The notes under the pieces are model-generated. The model did no database searches. It had not been told where the DNA came from and saw only the letters and a program-made list of their open reading frames with translations. 64,000 bases of DNA from Gymnothorax reevesii (lineage: Eukaryota; Chordata; Actinopteri; Anguilliformes; Muraenidae), in assembly GCA_029721435.1 (NCBI GenBank), contig CM056592.1:34483611-34547610 (forward strand). The letters run 5' to 3'. Made by a program: the position numbers and the translations under genes. Below are positions 19,201-28,360 of this stretch, in pieces. Position 1 is the stretch's first letter. Each line of letters opens with the position of its first letter.

Positions 19201-22125
19201 GTTTGGGAACTGAGGAGACCAATTTTTGAAGCTTTTCAGGTGGAACTCTTTCCCATTCTTGCTTGATGTACAGCTTAAGTTGTTTAACAGTCCGGGGTCT
19301 CCGTTGTCGTATTTTATGCTTCATAAGGCACCACACATTTTCAATGGAAGACAGGTCTGGACTACAGGCAGGCCAGTCTAGTACCCGCACTCTTTTACTA
19401 CGGAGCCATGCTGTTGCAACACGTGCAGAATGTGGCTTGGCATTGTCTTGCTGAAATAAGCAGGGGCGTCCATGAAAAAGACGTTGCTTGGATGGCAAGA
19501 TATGTTGCTCCAAAACCTGTATGTACCTTTCAGTATTAATGGTGCCTTCACATATATGTAAGTTGCCCATGCCTTGGGCACTAATACACCCCCATACCAT
19601 CACAGATGCTGGCTTTTGAACTTTGCGCCTATAACAGTTCGGATGGTTCTTTTCCTCTTTGATCCGGAGGACACGACGTCCACAGTTTCCAAAAACAATT
19701 TGAAATGTGGACTCTTCAGACCATAGAACACTTTTCCACTTTGCATCAGTCCATCTTCAATGAGCTTGGGCCCAGCGAAGCTGGCGGCGTTTCTGGGTGC
19801 TGTTGATAAATGGCTTTCGCTTTGCTTTGTAGAGTTTTAACTTGCACTTGCAGATGTAGCGTCGCACTGTAGTTACTGACAGTGGTTTTCTGAAGTGTTC
19901 CTGAGCCCATGTGGTGATGTCCTTTACACACTGATGTCGGTTTTTGATGCTGTACCGCCTGAGGGATTGAAGGTCACGGGCATTCAATGTTGGTTTTCGG
20001 CCTTGTCGCTTATGTGCAGTGATTTCTCCAGATTCTCTGAACCTTTTGACGATATTACGGACCGTAGGTGATGAAATCCCTAAATTTCTTGCAATAGCTT
20101 GTTGAGGAATGTTGTTTTTAAACTGTTCAACAATCAGCTCATGCATTTGTTCACTAAGTGGTGACCCTCGCCCCATCCTTGTTTGAGAATGACTGAGCAT
20201 TTCAGGGAAGCTGCTTTTATACCCAAGCATGGTACCCACCTGTTCCCAATTAGCCCGTTCACCTATGGGATGTACCAAATAAGTGTTTGATGAGCATTCC
20301 TCAACTCTCTCAGTCTTTTTTGCCACTTGTGCCAGCTTTTTTGAAACATGTTGCAGGCATCAAATTCCAAATGAGCTAATATTTGCAAAAAATTACAAAG
20401 TTTACCTGTTCGAACATTAAGTAACTTTTCTTTGCAGTGTATTCAATTGAATATAGGTTGAAAGAGATTTGCAAATCATTGTATTCTGTTTTTATTTACG
20501 ATTTACACAACGTGCCAACTTGACCGGTTTTGGGTTTTGTAATACTTATACCAAGTTTGTCTGTGTTCTTTCATCGTTTGGACCAGCTAGTGGGGTCTGT
20601 GCTCTTTTCCCGAAAATGTACTCCAGGAAAAAGCATATTTAAATTAAATTAAAGAATGAAAACATATTTCTAACATTTGTTTTATTCTTGACAACAAATC
20701 AGACAGGCTGTTTTGTAAGGAGGACTAGACAAAAATATCTTGGCTTGCTTGCGCTAGAATCTGCAAAATCGTTGTCTGATTTAGTTTGTGTCCATGGGCT
20801 CGAAGTTTGATCAAACAGTCATGTTTCTCACCCTCACTTACAGCATATTTGCCTTTTCAGGAAACTAATTGCTCATGTGATCCAATTAACTTGCCTTTTG
20901 TACATTTTAATTTTGATCCACTGTTCACATACATGCAGGCAATTCCAACACATTGAGCACCACAAAACACTGGGTGAGTGGAGGCCAATTATGACACAAA
21001 AAACTGTATCTGTGAAACTCTTCGCATCTTTAAAGCTCATCTAATATTGGCGCCACTATCTCTATGACAAATGGTACGACAGGTAAGTGAAAAGTACTTA
21101 ACTCATTCCCTACGGCAAGCCGCTGCCAACAGCGCGGCAAATTCTACCATTCCCTACGGTTAGCCGGTGCCAGCGGCGCGAATGACCATTCGCAGTCCGA
21201 TGAAAACATGAAATTAGTCCACGATCGCAGTCATGAGCCACCTGTACTTCAATACTTTATATTGGGTAATTTTCGGGAAAAGTATTCCATACAAATGCAA
21301 CAATTTTATATAAAAGTATTCTGCAGGGAATAAGTAAAATTTCATTTTTGTATGAATTGCCATTTTGAAATTTGAGTTAAAATTCCCCAAATTCTTAAAA
21401 TTTTGTCAAATTTAACAGGAAAAATTTCCACCCTATGCATGGCAGTATAGCAGCTTCTATATGGAGGAAGATGATAGACGATGCCTGGATATGTCTTTGA
21501 TATTCCTGTGGTCCAATTTGAAAGCATTTCATTCCTTTCTTTTGGAGTGATGATGGGTTATATTAATTATAAATTTGCAAGATGAAATCAGTTTCTAAAC
21601 TATGGGTTTTGTGTCTGGGGCATAAATGGAGAGTGTTTCACTGAAACCAAATACATTTCTCGTAATTCAATTTACACTTAAGAGAAAATTAAAAACATAA
21701 GTATTGTATACTATTGTGCTATATTATAGGAATTGAACAGCAGAGAACTGTGTTCTAAATACAGCTTTGACTTTGAGTTGCAAATGAGTCAAATCTGTCT
21801 TTTCTAAATATCCAAACAGTTGCCGCAATCTCTTCAAATTTGATGTAAAATTCTGTGCGCGTCGGTCTTGAATACCTGTCAGCAGTGTGAAGTGAGCAGG
21901 ACTCGTAATGGTCAGAAAGGGTGGAGTAACATAAGAGGCCTTGACTCCATCCAGCGCCATGGCGTCCAGATTTGGGGTGTCCACATCTCGGTCGTAGTCC
22001 CACCGGAATCCGTCGAAAGAGATGAGCAAGAGTTTGTTTCGCGGCCTCCTGACGTGGCCGGTCAGTGGGGCCCCCAGGGAGGTGGAGACCAGCAGTAGAG
22101 ACAGAAACACCGCCGACGGCATCAC
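7112..22125 (-). CDS. enpp7: ENPP7-like alkaline sphingomyelinase / ectonucleotide phosphodiesterase, five coding exons
   Basis: Exons are 22125-21876, 18855-18710, 18619-18002, 8602-8359 and 7221-7112. All introns are GT-AG and phases agree. The product is 455 residues (human ENPP7 has 458). ENPP7 is a metal-dependent phosphodiesterase on the outer face of intestinal epithelial cells that cleaves sphingomyelin to ceramide and phosphocholine. Visible features are a signal peptide (residues 1-19), metal ligand Asp38, nucleophile Thr74, Asp199 and His203 (GEPDTTGH), Asp246 and His247 (SDHGM), His349 (GEHGYDNK), sequons at Asn99, Asn120 and Asn167, and a C-terminal hydrophobic anchor followed by KRRK. 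The long match to ENPP7 favours it over other ENPP members. Fish may carry several enpp7 paralogues, so the exact paralogue is open. Confidence 0.93.
7222..8358 (-). other. ENPP7 intron 4
   Basis: A 1,137 bp intron between exons 4 and 5. It contains the TTAA MITE copy at 7715-8029. Two opposite-strand frames near 7112-7526 are shadows of exon 5 and intron sequence. Confidence 0.85.
7715..8029 (+). mobile_element. TTAA MITE, copy E (diverged, with inserted sequence)
   Basis: Bounded by TTAA at 7715-7718 and 8026-8029, with ends resembling TTAACCCT..GCGCTGAA and ..AGCACTCAAAGGATTTAA. The middle keeps the family block GCAACTTGTTTAAAAGAGCT and the ATGATAGGTTTTCAAC arm. About 125 bp of unrelated sequence (about 7745-7870) lies near the left end, including a CCCCCGCTTC..GGCGGAGGATAAT segment that looks like another fish repeat. 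It is the most degraded member of the family in the window. Confidence 0.65.
8359..8602 (-). CDS. enpp7: ENPP7 coding exon 4
   Basis: The acceptor follows a T-rich tract (TTTTTTTTTTCAG|ATATTG) and the donor is GAAG|GTAAGT. It encodes residues 339-419, with GEHGYDNK supplying the last metal ligand His349, and [13 protein letters not shown] and [11 protein letters not shown], the conserved end of the catalytic fold. It ends in phase 1. Confidence 0.94.
11684..11830. repeat. Degenerate TG-rich microsatellite
   Basis: An irregular run of GTGTGTG units mixed with other triplets. The paired overlapping frames on both strands here are a by-product of the repeat. Confidence 0.7.
12030..12280. repeat. 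Diverged interspersed repeat fragment
   Basis: The stretch reading AACAAGATAACTCAAAAAGT and later GAAATTTTGTGGGTGGGTCG resembles a repeat seen widely in fish genomes. The class cannot be fixed from this copy, and no ends or duplication are visible. Confidence 0.35.
12793..13030 (+). pseudogene. Possible first exon of a PIF/Harbinger-type element protein
   Basis: An ATG at 12909 opens [20 protein letters not shown] and the frame reaches a GAAG|GTATGT donor-like site near 13024. The segment before it contains AGTTGCAACTTGGAACTCG, similar in style to Harbinger element ends in fish. Spliced Harbinger transposase or Myb-like genes often begin with a short exon like this. No downstream DDE nuclease exon was recognised, so it would be a fragment. 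Confidence 0.3.
13499..13523 (+). repeat. CTTGT pentanucleotide microsatellite
   Basis: About five direct TCTTG units in a row within intron 3. Confidence 0.9.
15500..15810 (+). repeat. Possible LINE-derived fragment
   Basis: The segment around ACATGGGAAGAGATGGAACC (from 15602) and TGGGAAGAAGACAGGC (from 15635) resembles a sequence repeated in fish LINE tails, judged from memory. The frame shows no intact domain. The assignment is tentative. Confidence 0.3.
15912..17509 (+). mobile_element. Tc1-like element, full length, copy 1 (ENPP7 intron 3)
   Basis: 1,598 bp flanked by TA (15910-15911 and 17510-17511). Terminal repeats begin CAAAACC and contain GAAGTTGGCACGTT in both ends. The plus-strand transposase starts near 16221 and keeps WSDESTF (first Asp), FQQDNAKPH (second Asp) and LSPIENVW (Glu). 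It is broken by stops near 16512, 16875 and 17077 and a frameshift near 17200. Copies 1 and 2 belong to the same family and face each other across ENPP7 exons 2-3. Confidence 0.92.
17510..18001 (-). other. ENPP7 intron 3, proximal part
   Basis: About 490 bp of AT-rich intron between the Tc1 copy and the exon 3 donor. Nothing else is seen. Confidence 0.6.
18002..18619 (-). CDS. enpp7: ENPP7 coding exon 3 (metal-binding core)
   Basis: Acceptor CCGTCCTAG|GGTTTG and donor AGTGGG|GTAAGT. It has 206 whole codons (residues 133-338). It contains GEPDTTGH (Asp199, His203), TSDHGM (Asp246, His247), a sequon at Asn167, and the [15 protein letters not shown] segment typical of ENPP7. The preceding intron is only 90 bp. 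Confidence 0.95.
18710..18855 (-). CDS. enpp7: ENPP7 coding exon 2
   Basis: Acceptor TTTCAG|GTCGTT and donor AGGCAG|GTAAAG. It is 146 nt and restores the frame from exon 1. It encodes [15 protein letters not shown] to IWITAQRQ, a block highly conserved in ENPP7 right after the catalytic Thr. It contains sequons NVT (Asn99) and NGS (Asn120). Confidence 0.93.
18935..20539 (-). mobile_element. Tc1-like element, full length, copy 2 (ENPP7 intron 1)
   Basis: 1,605 bp flanked by TA (18933-18934 and 20540-20541). Ends are CAAAACAAAAACC and its complementary counterpart ..GGTTTTGGGTTTTG. The transposase lies on the minus strand, opposite to copy 1. Terminal repeats extend roughly 100 bp and include the ATTCAATTGAATA palindrome. 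Confidence 0.93.
19154..20326 (-). pseudogene. Tc1 transposase of copy 2, one premature stop
   Basis: The frame is continuous from 20326 to 19154 apart from a single TGA at 19759-19757, where copy 1 has CTA (Leu). It contains the N-terminal paired-type DNA-binding helices ([19 protein letters not shown]), a KRQGRKP basic hook, and a DDE core with FQQDNAKPH (Asp) and SSIENVW (Glu, 34 residues later). The first catalytic position reads WSEES instead of WSDES, an Asp to Glu change that should impair catalysis on its own. The true start is probably at MLGYKSSF or MGRGSPL rather than the first ATG. It is the best preserved transposase in the window. Confidence 0.9.
20540..21875 (-). other. ENPP7 intron 1, remainder
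   Basis: Noncoding. It holds a 44 bp imperfect tandem duplication at 21105-21190. An open frame at 21724-21875 is simply exon 1 read through its donor site. No other feature is seen. Confidence 0.6.
21105..21190 (+). repeat. 44 bp imperfect tandem duplication
   Basis: Two units start ATTCCCTACGGCAAGCCG (21105) and ATTCCCTACGGTTAGCCG (21149) and end in GCGCG. It is GC-rich and CpG-rich relative to the surrounding intron. Confidence 0.75.
21876..22125 (-). CDS. enpp7: ENPP7 coding exon 1 (start codon, signal peptide, nucleophile)
   Basis: Starts with two consecutive ATG codons (22125 and 22122). The translation opens [19 protein letters not shown], a typical signal peptide. [10 protein letters not shown] carries metal ligand Asp38, and [13 protein letters not shown] carries the nucleophile Thr74. 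The exon ends ..CTGACAG|GTATTC in phase 1. Human ENPP7 has Cys after SP in this motif; here it is Ala77. An open frame runs past the donor but loses similarity exactly there. Confidence 0.93.
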
Positions 22126-22365
22126 CGATGAGCTCGCCGCAGACAGTAATAATCACACCGGCACAGGAACACAAAACGGAGCTGCCCTCCTGTAACCTCC
22201 CTACACTTTCACTGGACTGAACGCTCTCCAGCTGTCGAAACTATTACCTGAGGGTTAATGAGCACCACTATCTGCGCTTATCAGCCAGAGTCTCAAATCT
22301 CCTTTGGGCCACTCTGCTGATTTGGCTCTCATTGTGGCTTCGTTTATTGCTTCGTTTATCAAGTA
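22126..22365 (-). promoter_or_regulatory. Candidate ENPP7 proximal promoter
   Basis: Immediately upstream of the start codon. Reading the minus strand there are GATA cores: GATAAG at 22282-22277, AGATAG near 22268-22273 and GATAAA near 22355-22360. An HNF1-like half site (GTTAAT on the plus strand, 22254-22259) and a CDX-like TTTATTG near 22343 are also present. GATA, HNF1 and CDX factors are known regulators of enterocyte genes, which fits an intestinal enzyme. No clear TATA box was found. This is motif reading only. Confidence 0.35.
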
Positions 22366-24483
22366 AATCCTTTTGCAATAACCTTTGTTTGTCTCCTTTA
22401 ATTCAGGAACATCTAAGTACAGCATCTGCTGAGAATGGCTGTTACAGAGGAATTAGCGGCTAGCAAAGAGGTCCAATGATCTTATTTGATTTATTATTAT
22501 TGTTATTATTATTATTGGAGAATTTTCACCGCTTTGATAGTCACTGGACTATCATGTCTTGAGGGCGAGTTACTACCTTTCACCTTAGACCTCAAGTAGT
22601 TTTCTTAAAATTCGTGCTGTTCCAAGCAATGTGGGCTCCTGCAACATTTCCACCCTTACTATAGCTCCGATCATCTGAAGACGAATTTCCAAATTTCTTA
22701 TCACCATCCCTAAAGCACCAACCAATATGGGTTATTTAGAATAATAATAATAATAATCAATATTATTATTGTTGTTGTTGTTGTTAATGATCCTTATACT
22801 TATTGTGTTTTGGCAGATGCAGGGAATGAGCACCCAGCTTATCACCCACGTGTGCAGAATGCTTCTTACATGTTGACGTCTGTGGCTCAACACGATCTGT
22901 GTCACACTTATAGTTAATCTCAAGTTTCTCAAAACTTTCTCTGTTTACTTTTTTGCTGATATTTCATGAGAACCATGTGCTAATTAAGTGGGTTTTTTTT
23001 GTGTGTATAATACAAAATACAAGGCCAATTTGAAAGTCGTTGTATTTTGAATATATTGGAGTCATTGGTTGAATGACACGCACAATTTTTTTCTCATTCT
23101 CGCAGGCTAGGTCTGATTTGGTTGTATATTTTTCTTTCCAGCTCGCTATTGGTAATCTGTGAATTTCCTTCCTGGAACATTTTGTCAATAGTTTATGTTA
23201 AATGTAAATTTGTCTTTAATTCTCTCTGTTGAATAGTTTTCTAAAGCAAGAAGACTTTAAATAGAATGTGGTATACTCATCTATAACTGTTATAAACATG
23301 ATGCAGATTGTTTTGATTGTGAGGAAATTCCATGTTTATCCTCTGCAATTTCAGGCAAGGAAGCAGAGATCTCAAACAGATCAGTCAATTTTAAGCTCCA
23401 CACCACAACTGTGCCATGAAAATCATGTCATTTTGCCTTTTCTGTGCTATGACAGGAAACCTGTTTTGGGTGGTAAGGAAAATCCTGAGACCACTGACAT
23501 CCATCGGTGATAATAATTGTCATGACTTTCATGAATAAATGTCTTCTGACACAGACTGACACTCAGGAACAGCAATGGCTTTGTCAGTAAATTTTACTGT
23601 GAATTTAATTGTTTACTCGTATTGGAATTTGCTTGATTCAAAGAGCAATGTTGCTGATGGTAAAATCTGTCACGAAAAAATCATAGATATCTGATGACTT
23701 TATATCAGCCAGCTCGAATGCGGTCCCGTACCAAACGTCCGAGATGTTTTTCAGGACGCGTAAGCTTAAGCAGTTCTCAAAACAAAGGAGGGCGGTTCCA
23801 ACCTATAGGATTGAAGCATTAAATTACCCTGACCAATGATATGGAGAGTTTAGTTCTCTTGGACTGAAAGGAGAAAGAGGCTCCTCATCTTCTCCTGAAG
23901 TAAGAAAGAAAAAGTGAAAATAGGTCATTAATGGGCTGACATTACGATGAGGATTTAATCTCCATCCTCTCCACCTGTTTTTGGAATATGAGAAGGCCTA
24001 AGTTCAGTAAGTTACTTGTGTTTTTCAACTTTTACATGGAAGTTTACATCAGTTCAACTCTTCTTCCCCTGTGTGTAATCCACCACCCTCTTGGCTGGAT
24101 AAAGGACACATTTTCAAGAAAGGAAGGCCTTGAAACTGAATTTTCATTCTTTGATTTCAGAGGATTTCTATGGCTCTTGATGTGTTACATAATATCCCAA
24201 TTATTGATAAAATTCTTTCATATTGCATAGAAAGAGGTACTAATGTCTACGAGGATGTATGTAGGTCTGTTTGTTTTATTAGTCCTCAGGAAAAATAAGT
24301 ATATCTCCGCTGACCACACTGCTGTTCAAACAAATGTAAATATGATAGTTTTAAAAATTCTCAGTTTATCCCTACTGTACGTCCCCAGCCTATCAAAAAT
24401 ACACAGAAGAAGCCCGCTACCTCACTGGCACGTTAAATTTAGAACCGGCAACACGTGGTCATTGATTCGACGCAGTGTTAAAG
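22366..24483. other. Noncoding upstream region
   Basis: No gene recognised. Contains ATT/TAA microsatellites at about 22487-22516 and 22739-22786 (TAA then TTG units). Short frames at 23988-24230 and 24243-24587 lack any recognisable domain. Confidence 0.5.
22739..22786 (+). repeat. Compound ATA/TTG trinucleotide microsatellite
   Basis: ATAATAATAATAATAAT, then an ATTATTATT stretch and GTTGTTGTTGTTGTT. Confidence 0.9.
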
Positions 24484-24595
24484 AAGGTAGCTCGTTGGTG
24501 CAGGGGGAGAGTAGGCTTGCCTCACAGCAAGGTGGTTATCGGTTTAAACCCAGCCAGGCACCTCTCTGTTCAGAAAATGCTTGTTAACACAATGT
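24484..24595 (+). repeat. SINE-like / common fish interspersed repeat fragment
   Basis: The segment GTAGCTCGTTGGTGCAGG followed by GCTTGCCTCACAGCAAGG and a GGTTTAAACCCAGCC block resembles the tRNA-like start of a repeat also seen at 36437-36545. The internal promoter-like boxes are degraded. Confidence 0.5.
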
Positions 24596-24720
24596 TTTTG
24601 TGCGTAATGAGCCAAAATTGTTCTAGTAAGTCAACTAAGCAGCATTAATACACCTTTTAAAAAGTGTATAATGCATACACTCTGATGACACTGAAACTCA
24701 ATGTTGTTTTAGACTAGGAA

Positions 24721-24902
24721 TTAACCCTTTCAGCGCTGAGTGAATTTTCAAGGAATTAAGAATGTCATTTATCCTGAGCTGTTGAAAACCCTGCAGGGGC
24801 TCTTTTAAGCAAGTTGCCTCATGATAGGTTCTCAACAGCATCTGATTTTGATATCTTGCAACATTGGGCAATTATAGTTGCCTAAAGCGCTGAAAGGGTT
24901 AA
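24721..24902 (+). mobile_element. TTAA MITE, copy D
   Basis: 182 bp bounded by TTAA (24721-24724 and 24899-24902), with inverted ends TTAACCCTTTCAGCGC and GCGCTGAAAGGGTTAA. TTAA duplication plus CCCTTT ends suggests a piggyBac-driven non-autonomous element, although Kolobok also targets TTAA. The central hairpin is shortened: one arm has lost the segment found in copies A and B. Confidence 0.85.
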
Positions 24903-26468
24903 GTGCAGAGGCACAGTACAATCCAACAAGTAGCTTTATTGACAGTTTATATTGTAATTTGGAGACTGTTCCCCAGAGGAAGAGATGGGGGTGGAACCTC
25001 AGATGAGGACAGCACAGTTCAGCACAGATGTAACAGGCAGCGCTGAGCTATCATTCGTTAGCCAGCGGCTGCCGGGATAACAGTCAGGAGAAGTGCAGAC
25101 TTCGCCAGCAATGAACTGTCCCACTGGAGGATGAAGGAGCTCGCAGGGAACTTGGTTCTAATCCTGAGGACCACTGGCAGCCACTTCTTTAAAAAATTGG
25201 GAAGAGGAACGATCTTGGAGGGGTAACTAAGAGCACGGTCCCGATCCTGGACCCTGGTTGGGCTTGGGACCTTCTTCCTATGAAGAGCCATTCCATGAGA
25301 GATTGACATTCAGTGCGCAGTTGACCCCCCTGGAATTGAGTGAAACTTGGCACGTAGGTACTTTTGTAGATATGGCTGTCTTACGGAAAGAGACAAATTT
25401 TTAGGTCCATATCTCACTTCGTTTGCTGGTAGCGCCACCTGTAATTCACTAAAGTGGCTCAGCTTTGCTGTCCAAAAGCTGTTGACACCACATTTTACAT
25501 CAACTATCATGACTTAAGGGCACACAGTACCATATTGCTTTATCATAACCTGTGACACTTCAAGTCCTGTTAGGCATTAGCACCACATAGTGGCCAAGGT
25601 ATGAGCCGGAATTATTTGAGAAATAGCAATAAAAATTGAAAATGGGAACAAATAATATCCTAGACATATACCAAGCTAGAATGTTTATTATGTGTTAACT
25701 CACAACAAGACAATCATTTTCAGTGAATAGTGCCTTGGTATCTTGTTGGGTTAGTGCAATGCATGGCCAGAAAGATGGTCAAAATTGATTTTTGGTGCGT
25801 GTTTGCGGTATATTTTCTCTATAACCCAGATATGTGCTGTGGCGGGAAGTGCTATTTATTGTACTTTTGGGACTCTATTTTCAGAAATACCTAGCATTTC
25901 TTTGATAGTGTCTACACTTTTCAAGCTAGACGGAGCCAAATTTGGATGAAAACTCAAAATGGACCATTATTTTGTTTACCCAGCGAGATAGTGATCCGAA
26001 ATTCTCTGAGATACATTGTCCCTTTGGGGTACATTACAGCCATAAGAATCTCAATTGTAGTATTTTCAGTGTACATGATATACTACATCAAAAGTCTGAA
26101 AATTTCGAGCTAATATTCCATATTCCCAGACATATAGCAAAGTTTTGTGTGGCCAAGTTTCATTCAATTCCAGGGGGATCAACTCCTCAACTTCTTCAAA
26201 GAGTGCCATTTTCTCATGGAATGGTTCTTAAACTGGACAGTAGAACTGAATATAACTGGATTTGCTTGAACGCGACCCCAATCCTGGGCCCTGAATAGCC
26301 TTAAAAGCTTATTTGAGTAAGCTGAATGCAGAGAATGGCTTCTACTAATAGCTGTCAATAAAGATTACAGTAAACTTAAGATCTACGAAGCGTTTCAACT
26401 AGTAACGATTACATAAAACTGAAGACAGGGAGTTTCAATGAGAAATACTGACTGCATTACGATAATAC
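24903..26468. other. Noncoding region with inverted copies of one repeat
   Basis: No gene. The segment near 25316-25350 (read on the minus strand, CCAAGTTTCACTCAATTCCA) recurs in the opposite orientation near 26153-26190 (CCAAGTTTCATTCAATTCCA), and both are followed by CTCATGGAATGG. These are two diverged copies of the same interspersed repeat facing each other. The class is unknown. Confidence 0.5.
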
Positions 26469-26906
26469 TGTCATGGTTTGGAAGCGTTGAGAGCTCTTTT
26501 TGTTGCTCTCGTCCGGGACGATATCGTTTTGCTCCCAATCGGATTCCTGGGACAGCCGGCATTAAATGGGGGCGTCGCCCGGACTCTACTTAAGCTCCTG
26601 TTTTGCCTCGCGTCCTTTGCTAGAGTGTCAGTGACATATTTGCGCTTTAGCCGGTAAGGTCTTGAGACAGAGCTTTGTTTAGGGCTTAGTTGCATATTTG
26701 AGGCCTAGTTATAGTTAGAGAGGGAATCTTTGTTTTATTTTTCCCTTTTCTTTTGGTATTTTCGACCTCCCCTTTTTTTATAATCGGACGGCGTCAGGTC
26801 CGTTGGTAGCGCGAGTCTCGCATTTTCAGTCTGTTTAAGTCTTTCAGCCCGCTGCAGTTTTTTCCTTTTATTTTTGGCCGCTGCTTTTGGCGTCCAATTC
26901 CTAACA
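26469..26906. repeat. Possible solo LTR or LTR fragment
   Basis: 438 bp that begins TGTCATGGTTTGG and ends CCAATTCCTAACA, so the ends are TG..CA with TGT/ACA inverted tips. No matching flanking duplication was found (AATAC versus GCCAT), so the boundaries and the call are uncertain. Confidence 0.35.
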
Positions 26907-27598
26907 GCCATCACAAATCCGTGGTATTACACATATTAAATACATAGGATTTCTACGAGGACTACTGACTGTTTTGAACTACAAATAGCGCATTACAATC
27001 CAGCAACTTGCAAACCCAAGCAAGGGATTTAAATACACCTCACAGGAAACGCAGCAGAGGACATGCAAATACGCGACTCGTAAACCAATCAAAGGCGGCA
27101 TACCTCTGATAGACTTGCAAGTTGCCAAATTTACTGCTTAAATTTCCAAAATGAGTGGGAATAAGCATTCAAACTGCGTATCATTAAATATTTTCCTTGC
27201 CTGTCACGTCATTATTTGGTTTCTTTCAATGAAATAAACACGGTCGCTATCATTTTCTGCAGTAGCATGCCATGGTAACTTGGCAAGTGGCTCCTTTGCG
27301 CCTCTAAAATGGTAAAAACATAATGTGAACACAGCTGATAAATGGCAATGCTGTCCATAATTGAGTGCATTCCTACTTAAGATGACATACCAATCGACCT
27401 TGTTAACTTTTGTATGGAGAAAAAAGCAGAAGAAAAATTATTTCAGGTGTCAAGACGAAGCAATGTTCCATGTCAGCTTTAGTGCGCTTTTTCAAACGAC
27501 TCCTCTTTTAACTTAAACAATTATTCATTCTCCGCATTGAACGCTCTTAATGACATTTATCTCTTTTTTCAGGCGTCAAACAGTCCTAAGTGACTGGA
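26907..27598. other. Noncoding stretch
   Basis: I see no gene or recognisable repeat in this AT-rich sequence. Confidence 0.5.
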
Positions 27599-27813
27599 TT
27601 AACCCTTTCAGCCCTGAATGAATTTCCGAGGGAATTAAGAATGTCACTTATCCCGAGCTGTTGAAAACCTATCATGTGGCAACTTGTTTAAAAGAGCTCC
27701 CCTGCGGGAGCTCTTTTAAACAAGTTGCCACATGATAGGTTTTCAACGGCGTCTGATTTTGATATCTTGCATCATTGGGCAATTATAGTTGCCCGCGGCG
27801 CTGAAAGGGTTAA
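27599..27813 (+). mobile_element. TTAA MITE, copy A (best hairpin)
   Basis: 215 bp bounded by TTAA at 27599-27602 and 27810-27813. The centre, 27660-27747, is a perfect hairpin with two 42-nt arms (starting GTTGAAAACCTATCATGTGG) and a 4-nt loop CTGC. Terminal repeats are AACCCTTTCAGC..CGCTGAAAGGGTT. There is no coding capacity, so mobility would need a transposase in trans. Confidence 0.88.
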
Positions 27814-28360
27814 AATGGCAAAGAGATATTCACTTGGGTTATAACTTTGCTGCTTGTTGTAATTTCAGATGGATGGAAAACACACTGCATTTAGCTCCCA
27901 GCCCTGTTTCTTTAGGGACACAGTTGAGATAAGTTTGAAAGATGCCCAGACAATTTATGGGAGCATATGCATCCTAATTATCAGGCAGTGTGCAGATGCG
28001 ATGACCTAAATGCCGTGTCACTTTTGTATATTTCTCTCATTATATTCCCTCTGGTGGTGAGCTATGATCCTCGGTAGAAAAAAATGAAAACATAATTAGT
28101 TGTCTAATATTTATAGCTTCAAATAGCCAATCAACAATCTAATCTACAATCTACTTTTCAAACTCTCCCAATCTCTGTCATTCCCTCCTGCTCATCTGTG
28201 ATTACATTGACAGAAAACACTGCCTCTCAAAATGACCTCAAACAAAATTAATAGCACAAAAAATATGAGCAATTATTTATAATTTACCATGACCTATAAC
28301 AATCAACTAATTTGTGGCAGGAAAGGATGTGGGTTTGCAGTATAGATCTGGAAAGACATA
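27814..28360. other. Noncoding stretch
   Basis: Nothing recognisable between the MITE and the next Tc1-derived element. Confidence 0.5.

Noticed and set aside
26469..26906. Reading this block as a confident solo LTR
   Set aside because: Ends are TG..CA but no target duplication flanks it, so it was kept only as a low-confidence repeat.
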